A stretch of DNA of 41,560 nt. Origin: Psychrobacter sp. FME6 (lineage in GTDB: Bacteria; Pseudomonadota; Gammaproteobacteria; Pseudomonadales; Moraxellaceae). The notes under the pieces were generated by a model. It did not search any database, was not told the DNA's origin, and saw nothing but the letters and a program-made list of their open reading frames with translations. This document shows positions 35,418-41,560 of this stretch, piece by piece. The stretch spans positions 1-41,560 of the forward strand of contig NZ_RRYW01000018.1 in NCBI RefSeq assembly GCF_014861365.1. Direction: 5' to 3'. The translations under genes were made by a program, and so were the position numbers. Position 1 is the stretch's first letter, and every line of letters starts with the position of its first letter.

Positions 35418-36347
35418 ATGAACATGGCAACACAAGATGGTAAGCTTTGGATGAATGGCACGATGATTGAACAGCCAGATGCCAAAGTCCATGTACTGAC
35501 GCATAGCTTACATTATGGTATGGCGGTGTTTGAAGGCGTTCGTGCTTACCAAACGGCTGACAATCGCACAGCAATTTTTCGTCTAAAAGAGCACACTGAG
35601 CGCCTATTGGGTTCAGCAAAAATCTTTCAGATGGACGTGCCGTTTGATGCAGCAACGCTTGAGCAAGCGCACAAAGACGTGGTCAAGCAAAACAACTTCG
35701 CAGAAGCCTATATTCGTCCACTGATTTGGGTGGGTGCAGAAAAACTAGGCCTGTCATCACGTGACAATAGCATCAATGCGATGGTTGCGGCTTGGCATTG
35801 GGGCGCGTACCTTGGTGAAGAAGGTATCAAAAATGGTATCCGTGTCAAAACCTCTTCATTTACCCACCATATGACCAATGTAACTATGTGTAAGGCAAAA
35901 GCCTCAAGCAACTATCCAGTCTCTATCATGGCCAATCAAGAAGTCACGCGTAATGGTTATGACGAAGCCATCTTGATGGACCCACAAGGCTATGTCTGCC
36001 AAGGTGCTGGCGAGAACTTGTTTTTAGTAAAAGATGGCGTGTTACATACTCCTGATTTAGGTGGCGGTGCATTAGATGGTATCACGCGTCGTACTATCAT
36101 CGAATTTGCGGATGACTTGGGTATCAAGGTTGTTGAGCGCCGCATCACTCGTGATGAGTTTTACTTAGCAGATGAAATCTTTATGACGGGCACCGCGGCT
36201 GAGGTGACACCTATTCGTGAATATGATGATCGGGTTATCGGTAACGGTAGTCGTGGACCCTTGACTGAAAAATTGCAAACCTTATACTTTGATGTGGTCC
36301 ATGGTCGCAATGAGCAGTATATGGATTGGTTAAGCTTTATTGATTAA
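35418..36347 (+). CDS. ilvE: Branched-chain amino acid aminotransferase
   Basis: IlvE performs the last step of leucine, isoleucine and valine synthesis, moving the amino group from glutamate with PLP. The 309-aa length equals that of the E. coli enzyme. The PLP lysine is K161 in CKAKASSNY. The fold-type IV signature VCQGAGENLFLVKDG spans about residues 194-208, and LHYGMAVFEGVRAY is near 31-44. AAGGA precedes the ATG by 7 nt. A strong terminator follows. Together with leuA in this window it serves leucine synthesis. Confidence 0.96.
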   Translation: MNMATQDGKLWMNGTMIEQPDAKVHVLTHSLHYGMAVFEGVRAYQTADNRTAIFRLKEHTERLLGSAKIFQMDVPFDAATLEQAHKDVVKQNNFAEAYIRPLIWVGAEKLGLSSRDNSINAMVAAWHWGAYLGEEGIKNGIRVKTSSFTHHMTNVTMCKAKASSNYPVSIMANQEVTRNGYDEAILMDPQGYVCQGAGENLFLVKDGVLHTPDLGGGALDGITRRTIIEFADDLGIKVVERRITRDEFYLADEIFMTGTAAEVTPIREYDDRVIGNGSRGPLTEKLQTLYFDVVHGRNEQYMDWLSFID

Positions 36348-36390
36348 TTTTTAAAGCTGCATTTTATTTTTAAAATTATATCGTACAAAT

Positions 36391-36425
36391 AAAAAAGCTA
36401 AGACTGTTTCAGTCTTAGCTTTTTT
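36391..36425. terminator. Bidirectional terminator between ilvE and the glycosyl cassette
   Basis: A perfect 15-bp stem (36391-36405 with 36411-36425) has a 5-nt GTTTC loop and A and T tails. It ends ilvE on the plus strand and the convergent operon on the minus strand. Confidence 0.93.
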
Positions 36426-36475
36426 CTCTTTATCATTGCGTCACTTTTATTATGACTTTGATAATTATTAAAGGT

Positions 36476-37357
36476 TCAAGAGGTTAATGTTATATCTGAC
36501 CAGCGCATCAATTTTACTTCATACTGAGCTAATAACTCTGCAAACTCGTCACTGATTAACCACTTATACTCAATCTCACGAGCCGCTTTGATGTCATCCT
36601 GCCAGCTATTACTTCTACTTTCAGGAACAGCAGGATGACACATAATCAGTGTAGGTGATACGTTAGCTGTATGACAGGGTGCAGCTTGCAGCCACTTTTT
36701 CCATAACATTGCTAATTGCTGACGATCAGCATCAAAACCATAAACCCCACCAAATTTATCATTGGTTAGAATTTGATGATGCTGACAAGATCTTCGCCAA
36801 GCATAACCACCTAGTATATAAATGATCCAAGACTTTACGTCATTGATAAGCGGTGTAGTAACGCGTGCGCTCAGCATGCCTTTTGCTATCTCATCACTAT
36901 AGCGGTTAGTGAGCTCTTTAATCAAACCCTCACGAATAACAGGAAACTGATGAATATGTTGATGTCCGTCAATAAATACAGGCGCACGATTAAAGCGTTC
37001 TTCAAATCCATCTAATTGCTGTTTAATAACATCGCTTACTTGCATGGGATTCAAACGACGCAAGTAGCTTGCGATAATGATTGATTTCAATGAACCACGC
37101 AGAGCGGAAGCAAATATACCCGTCAGATCTAAATGCAAGCCAATATCGACATTGAGTTGGTTCAGACGATTGATGTTGCTATCCGTAATTGTACCGCCAA
37201 CCATATAGCTGCTGGCACCAATACGCCCAAGTTCGGCAAGATGAATGACCGCATCGTTGACGGCAGTAGACAGTCCTAAATCATCAACGTTAATAATCAC
37301 AGGGCGGGCAGTGTTAGAGAGCGAAGCAGCTTGCTTTTGATAATGAGGATGGCTCAT
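36476..37357 (-). CDS. ChbG/HpnK-family (YdjC-like) carbohydrate deacetylase, NaxD-like candidate
   Basis: YdjC-family enzymes are metal-dependent deacetylases acting on N-acetylated sugars; Francisella NaxD deacetylates undecaprenyl-phosphate-GalNAc. In this 293-aa protein the metal and catalytic residues are visible. The pair D25-D26 is in INVDDLGLS, H75 in GLHLDLTG and H132/H136 in IDGHQHIHQFP. The N-terminal ELGRIGASSYMVGG stretch is typical of the family. The start overlaps the gtrA-like stop by 4 nt (ATGA), so translation is coupled. It is the last gene of a GT39-GT2-GtrA-deacetylase operon, a context that favours a lipid-linked sugar over free chitobiose. Exact substrate unknown. Confidence 0.9.
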   Translation of the reverse strand: MSHPHYQKQAASLSNTARPVIINVDDLGLSTAVNDAVIHLAELGRIGASSYMVGGTITDSNINRLNQLNVDIGLHLDLTGIFASALRGSLKSIIIASYLRRLNPMQVSDVIKQQLDGFEERFNRAPVFIDGHQHIHQFPVIREGLIKELTNRYSDEIAKGMLSARVTTPLINDVKSWIIYILGGYAWRRSCQHHQILTNDKFGGVYGFDADRQQLAMLWKKWLQAAPCHTANVSPTLIMCHPAVPESRSNSWQDDIKAAREIEYKWLISDEFAELLAQYEVKLMRWSDITLTS

Positions 37358-37803
37358 GATTTAAACGCCCAAAACTTGCCCAAGGCAAAGGTCATAACGG
37401 TAATAACGCCCGTGACCAGCAGCCATATCAGCATATAATACTGCTCGCCAAACCAACGTAGCCCTAAAACGAATAAGCCTTGATTGGCAATAAATCCTGC
37501 TGCGGAACTGCTAAACCATTTTCCTAAAGCAGGAAGATGCCTTTTTTTATGAATATGATTATTGTTTGGCCGAATACTCTTATCTGAATACTCTGATTGT
37601 TTAAAGGTAAAATAAAAATGCCCGAAAAAGCTGACGATAAAAGCAATTAAAAAAGCGCCTACGTTGGCCCATGCTGGCGTGGCAGTCGTGAGATTGACGA
37701 TACTGACCAGTACTAAAAAATGAACCAAAGCCGCACTGGCACCAACGGCTAAAAACCAAAGGGCTTGCATAGCATTCGATTGCGTTTCTGCTGTGTTATT
37801 CAT
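37354..37803 (-). CDS. GtrA-family membrane protein, putative lipid-linked sugar flippase
   Basis: From the ATG at 37803 this is a 149-aa protein with four hydrophobic helices in the GtrA pattern. These are near residues 12-32, 40-60, 92-110 and 120-140, with FGHFYFTF near 61-68 and ALGKFWAFKS at the C-terminus, a GtrA hallmark. GtrA proteins are thought to move undecaprenyl-phosphate-linked monosaccharides across the inner membrane. Its start overlaps the GT2 stop by 8 nt and its end overlaps the deacetylase start by 4 nt. The frame continues upstream into the GT2 gene but that part lacks family likeness. Confidence 0.9.
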   Translation of the reverse strand: MNNTAETQSNAMQALWFLAVGASAALVHFLVLVSIVNLTTATPAWANVGAFLIAFIVSFFGHFYFTFKQSEYSDKSIRPNNNHIHKKRHLPALGKWFSSSAAGFIANQGLFVLGLRWFGEQYYMLIWLLVTGVITVMTFALGKFWAFKS

Positions 37804-38899
37804 CAGCTGGTTTGTCCATTGCACTTTTGGCCGTCGCCTGTAGGTAATTATTAGCGTATTGATGAGTAGTATGCGCAGACTTGCTATTGATGACTTCATC
37901 GATTAAATACAGTGGTCGCTGCTTAACCTCTTCATAGAGTCTACCGACATATTCGCCAATTACGCCAATACAAACCAGTTGTATACCAGTAGAAAACATA
38001 ATTCCTGCGGCAACCGTTGCCCAGCCTGCGACATCGCTACCAAATATTAGGGTATCTATCACGATATATAAGCCGTATAAAAAAGCCAATGCAGAGACTG
38101 CAAAACCTATGCGGGAAATCAGCCGCAGTGGTCGCTGAGAAAAGGAGGTAATACCTACAAGTGCCAATTCAAACAAGCTGCCATAGTTAAATTTACTTTC
38201 ACCAGTATCGCGATTGGCAGCGGTAAAGGGCAAGTAAACAGTATTAAAGCCAACCCAAGCATACAAGCCTTTCATAAAGCGTTGGCGCTCGGGTAATGAG
38301 CGTAAAGCATTTAGCACCTTGCGATTCATCACCCGAAAATCACCGGCATTAGGACGAATCTCATAACGCTGACTGTCCTGGATAAAATGATAAAAACTGC
38401 CTTTTAAAGTTTTTGCGAGCCGGCTTTCATGCGGGCGATTGGCTTGAATACCCGCGACCATATCAATATCCGTTTGCTCAATCATCGTTAGCATTTGTGC
38501 TAATACTGGTAAAGGATGCTGTCCATCTGAATCAATCATAGCAACTATCTCGCCTCGCGCGGCTGCTAGACCAGCACTGAGTGCCGGCTCTTTACCAAAA
38601 TTACGCGATAAACGTATGAGCTCTAAGTCGGTATTTGCTGGACGAGTAGGCATTAACTGTGTGACTACCTCGACTAAGTTATCGCGGCTGCCATCATCAA
38701 CAATAATAATCTCACAGCTCGCTATTCTTGATGTTGAGCCCTCTATATTTTGCTCGGCCGATGCTATCTCTACTGGCACGCGTAGTGTCTGCGTAAAGGC
38801 GAAGACTTCTGGCAAAAAGGATTGTAAGGCTTCAGCATCATTATACGCAGGCATAATAATCGACAAATAAGGGCGAGATTGTGACAACTGATCTAGCAT
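37796..38899 (-). CDS. GT2-family undecaprenyl-phosphate glycosyltransferase (GtrB/ArnC/FlmF2-like)
   Basis: Such enzymes load a sugar from a nucleotide donor onto undecaprenyl phosphate at the cytoplasmic face. The 367-aa protein has SIIMPAYND at the start, IIVDDGSRDN (D68-D69) and the metal-binding DSD at residues 123-125 in MIDSDGQHPLP. RNFGKEPALSAGL near 99-111 and GDFRVMNRKV follow. Two C-terminal membrane helices (about residues 237-260 and 272-295) complete the GtrB layout. An extra loop near 44-62 is unusual. The ATG has a GAG ribosome site; a GTG two codons earlier is possible. Second gene of the cassette. Confidence 0.93.
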   Translation of the reverse strand: MLDQLSQSRPYLSIIMPAYNDAEALQSFLPEVFAFTQTLRVPVEIASAEQNIEGSTSRIASCEIIIVDDGSRDNLVEVVTQLMPTRPANTDLELIRLSRNFGKEPALSAGLAAARGEIVAMIDSDGQHPLPVLAQMLTMIEQTDIDMVAGIQANRPHESRLAKTLKGSFYHFIQDSQRYEIRPNAGDFRVMNRKVLNALRSLPERQRFMKGLYAWVGFNTVYLPFTAANRDTGESKFNYGSLFELALVGITSFSQRPLRLISRIGFAVSALAFLYGLYIVIDTLIFGSDVAGWATVAAGIMFSTGIQLVCIGVIGEYVGRLYEEVKQRPLYLIDEVINSKSAHTTHQYANNYLQATAKSAMDKPADE

Positions 38900-38965
38900 A
38901 AACACTCAATTATTTTATTCATATAAATGGCTATTTACCAGCCACTGAAAAATAAGGCTTTATTT

Positions 38966-40567
38966 TTAATCCTGAAAGCAGCGACTTGGAACATAAGCCA
39001 CCCAGTTTATCAATAACGGCTTTTCTATCTTGCCGTCACGCCAATCAATCTGCCATTGACCCTGCTGCTTAATTAAGGCATTAGCGTTGTTATGGCTATT
39101 GTCTACTTCAGTAGTGGCAATAGCATCAACATCATCAAGCAACGGCAGGACGATATCTTCTTCGCCCTCTTGCCACATGACCAACGTGCCATTTTCTTGT
39201 AGGCGCTGGGTGTTCATCCAGGGCGAGTGGCTGGCAGGACCGGATATCATTTGTGAGGGAAAGCCGCTATTCATCGCGACTAATGCGCCAAGCCAGCGAT
39301 CACCTGAAACGCTATCAAGTGTACAGCTACTCAACGATTGCCAAGTAGTCTGTGCTTGAACTGTCAATACCTGCTCCGGCCACTGCATACGAGAAGGCTT
39401 ATGACGAATCTTGTCGCCGAAGCCCACATATACTACCATTAGTACGGTAACAAGGGACAACCAAATAGTCAGTGCTTTTCTTAGCTTGATGGCGGTTAAT
39501 AATTGAGTGGCAGGTGCTATCAAGGAGGCAGCGAGCAACCCTGACAGTGCCCACATTGGCATACCCCACATATCACGCAAGCCCACCCCAAATACCAAGC
39601 TTAAAACAACCAATACTGCGATTGGCGATAACCACATATACCAAAGTAATGCTGCGTTCTGCGGCAAGCTGTGCTTGTAGTCATCAGTCTTTAATAAACG
39701 CTTGCGATTAACAGCAAGCATAATGAGTAACGGAATATGAGCAACAAGCTGAGCAATGACAAATCCTATCCAGCTAAAATGCCGCTTGATGTTATACGCC
39801 CCCGCAGCAACCTCTTGCGAGCGTCCACTGGCATAACTAAGTGGCAACCAATCGTGCGTTGCTAACCAATATAAATGCGGTGCGAAGATAACCAACATGA
39901 CAAAAGCCGCTATCCACGGTTTCGGTTGTTTTAATAATGGCCACTGTCTTGGCAGTACTAAATAGAATGCCATCGGTATTAATAAAAATATCACCGTGTA
40001 CTTAGTCAACATCCCAAGTCCACCGAGCACACCCAGTAATATCCAATCTCTGAGACGGTTTTGAGTCAAAGATTGATAAAACGCTAAGTACAACCCTGCC
40101 CAAATGGGAAATTGAGCGACATTGTGATTAAACTCAAGGCTAGGGTAAGTGTAGTACAGAACCGCTAAAGTTAACGCACTACCAATTAGAGCGGTGGTCG
40201 GTGACCAAAGCTTCTTACCTAAGTGATAAATTAGGACTAAGGTCAGTAAGACAGATAATTGGCTGAGTAAATAAGGGCCGACATGACCAAATAGCTGATA
40301 AAAACTGTATAATACCCATGACGATAGTGGAGGATGTTTATAGTAGCCCCACTGCCATTCGCTGCCCCAGTTGATACCTTCGCTAACATCAAAGGGCACA
40401 CTACTAGCGAGAAAGCTTGGTATGATGGACCAAATCAAAAAGTAAGCCATTAAAAATAACCCAAACCAGCGCCAAGATTTGGATTTTGCATGCGGCTGTT
40501 CAGACTTGTTATCTAAGCCAGTATTTATAGGCTGAGCATAAGAGGACGATTGTTCAGTGGGTGTCAT
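38966..40567 (-). CDS. GT39-family (PMT_2/ArnT-like) integral membrane glycosyltransferase
   Basis: ArnT-like enzymes move a sugar from undecaprenyl phosphate to lipid A on the periplasmic side. This 533-aa protein starts with a soluble 30-residue segment. About ten or more hydrophobic helices and a soluble C-terminal domain of about 130 residues follow. The first periplasmic loop carries PFDVSEG (D60, E63) and YYKHPPLSSW, typical of the PMT_2 family. The ATG at 40567 has AAGG 8 nt upstream; a TTG at 40591 is less likely. It leads the operon with GT2, GtrA and the deacetylase; GT2 follows after 66 bp. The acceptor (lipid A or another glycan) is not shown by sequence. Confidence 0.9.
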   Translation of the reverse strand: MTPTEQSSSYAQPINTGLDNKSEQPHAKSKSWRWFGLFLMAYFLIWSIIPSFLASSVPFDVSEGINWGSEWQWGYYKHPPLSSWVLYSFYQLFGHVGPYLLSQLSVLLTLVLIYHLGKKLWSPTTALIGSALTLAVLYYTYPSLEFNHNVAQFPIWAGLYLAFYQSLTQNRLRDWILLGVLGGLGMLTKYTVIFLLIPMAFYLVLPRQWPLLKQPKPWIAAFVMLVIFAPHLYWLATHDWLPLSYASGRSQEVAAGAYNIKRHFSWIGFVIAQLVAHIPLLIMLAVNRKRLLKTDDYKHSLPQNAALLWYMWLSPIAVLVVLSLVFGVGLRDMWGMPMWALSGLLAASLIAPATQLLTAIKLRKALTIWLSLVTVLMVVYVGFGDKIRHKPSRMQWPEQVLTVQAQTTWQSLSSCTLDSVSGDRWLGALVAMNSGFPSQMISGPASHSPWMNTQRLQENGTLVMWQEGEEDIVLPLLDDVDAIATTEVDNSHNNANALIKQQGQWQIDWRDGKIEKPLLINWVAYVPSRCFQD

Positions 40568-40753
40568 AATACGAGCCTTATAATAATACAATCAACTTAA
40601 AATGAGTCTAGCCTAGAAGTTTTTCCGTATTATAGAGATTATTAATAGATAGGCATAGCCGAACACGATTTTTTATCAATCGTCTTATGAGTTTGTAATC
40701 ATTAAACAGCATTAACATATGGTAATTTTTATTGTATTTATTAGGATTTAATT

Positions 40754-41518
40754 ATGAGTGATGAAGTTATTAAGGTTTTTGTGGGCTGTGATCCTAACAA
40801 CTGTGATCTAGAGCAGATGATGGTGCTCGATTACAGCATCCATAAGCACACAAGTTTACCTGTTGAGATTGTTTGGATGCAGCTATCACGCAATCCAGAT
40901 AGTTATTGGTATTCTAACCCTGAAACAGGTGAAGGTTGGAATACGGTGAAATGGGCAACGCCTTTTTCAGGATTTCGCTGGGCGATTCCTGAGTATTGTG
41001 GCTATCAAGGACGCGCCATCTATATGGATACCGATATGATCGTATTAGATGACCTCGCATCATTATGGCAGCATCCTATTGAAGGGCAAGCGATTGTTGC
41101 TGCCAAATCTCACAGCGATATGACGCGATTATGTACCTGTCTATGGGATTGTCAAAAAGCAAAAACAGTTATTCCGAACATAGAAAAATTGAGAAAAGAT
41201 GCCAGTAGTCATCGGAAACTCATGAAAGTCATCAAAAAAAATCCTCAGCTGATTGAGCCTTATCAAGACAGTTACAATTGTGTTGATGGCGAAAATTTAG
41301 CAATCGAAGACATGAAGATCTTGCATTATTCAGACATGGGTAGCCAATTTAGCCACCAATATTCGCTACCTCGCCTAAAAAAAGAAGGTTTAAAACACTG
41401 GTTTGATGGCGATATCCAAACACATCCAAGAGCAGACTTGGTACAATTATTTGACACCTACTACCATGAAGCGTTAAACAACGGTTATCAGCTAGATGAT
41501 TATCGGGTGGTGTTCTAA
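40754..41518 (+). CDS. GT8-like glycosyltransferase
   Basis: The 254-aa protein has a nucleotide-sugar transferase look. It has IKVFVGCDPNN at the N-terminus and the metal-binding DTD at about residues 97-99 in AIYMDTDMIVLDDL, typical of GT8 (glycogenin/LgtC) enzymes. HYSDMGSQ near 196-203 could be the second metal and donor site. No membrane helix is present, so it is cytosolic or peripheral. AGGA lies 8 nt before the ATG. It is divergent from the GT39 cassette across a 186-bp gap and may share its regulation. Donor and acceptor sugars cannot be deduced. Confidence 0.82.
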   Translation: MSDEVIKVFVGCDPNNCDLEQMMVLDYSIHKHTSLPVEIVWMQLSRNPDSYWYSNPETGEGWNTVKWATPFSGFRWAIPEYCGYQGRAIYMDTDMIVLDDLASLWQHPIEGQAIVAAKSHSDMTRLCTCLWDCQKAKTVIPNIEKLRKDASSHRKLMKVIKKNPQLIEPYQDSYNCVDGENLAIEDMKILHYSDMGSQFSHQYSLPRLKKEGLKHWFDGDIQTHPRADLVQLFDTYYHEALNNGYQLDDYRVVF

Positions 41519-41560
41519 AAAGTATGCTGGCATCAGACGTAGCCATAATTGATGTAAAAG

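Noticed and set aside
32221-36347. glnE-ilvE as a conserved nitrogen operon
   Set aside because: A 329-bp gap separates them, so cotranscription is only a possibility and not claimed.

Overview
The window is a stretch of gammaproteobacterial chromosome. Protein sequences, moderate-to-low GC and neighbour combinations (ampG-like/prmC, a CGFS glutaredoxin, entericidin, tusDCBE) fit the Moraxellaceae, most probably Psychrobacter. That assignment is inference from protein likeness; there is no rRNA here to prove it. Coding density is high. I found no tRNA, rRNA, CRISPR array or prophage, and one insertion sequence.

Layout, left to right. (1) 0.1-8.2 kb: purB and mnmA on the minus strand, then ispF, the CGFS glutaredoxin grxD, an unrecognised gene, mnmG and an AEC-type permease on the plus strand. 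(2) 8.3-11 kb: a tiny membrane protein, a luciferase-like monooxygenase and a CysB-type LysR regulator, all minus. (3) 11.4-17.7 kb: a plus-strand run of an AmpG-like permease, prmC, a MoeB/ThiF-like adenylyltransferase, an ABC1-type atypical kinase and a YbfB/YjiJ-type MFS carrier. (4) 17.7-21.1 kb: an Lrp/AsnC regulator divergent from leuA, then an unrecognised gene. (5) 21.1-24.8 kb: accB-accC and a MATE efflux pump, minus. (6) 24.9-25.7 kb: an IS630-family element whose transposase is split at a run of nine A. (7) 26-31.9 kb: an EVE-domain protein, hemW, an entericidin-like lipoprotein, trmL, the tusDCBE sulfur relay and an NADP-dependent oxidoreductase. (8) 32.2-36.3 kb: glnE and ilvE. 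(9) 36.5-41.5 kb: a four-gene minus-strand operon (GT39, GT2, GtrA, ChbG/YdjC-type deacetylase) and a divergent GT8-like glycosyltransferase.

Two functional themes stand out. First, the wobble-uridine (U34) tRNA modification pathway is unusually well represented: mnmA, mnmG, tusD, tusC, tusB, tusE and trmL, lacking only mnmE, mnmC and tusA among the main players. Second, the terminal operon has the parts expected for adding a deacetylated amino sugar to lipid A through an undecaprenyl-phosphate carrier: a GT2 loader, a GtrA flippase candidate, a YdjC/NaxD-like deacetylase and a GT39/ArnT-like transferase. It is the best candidate here for an uncharacterised system. Branched-chain amino acid metabolism (leuA, ilvE) and nitrogen control (glnE) are also present. 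The rest is ordinary housekeeping content.
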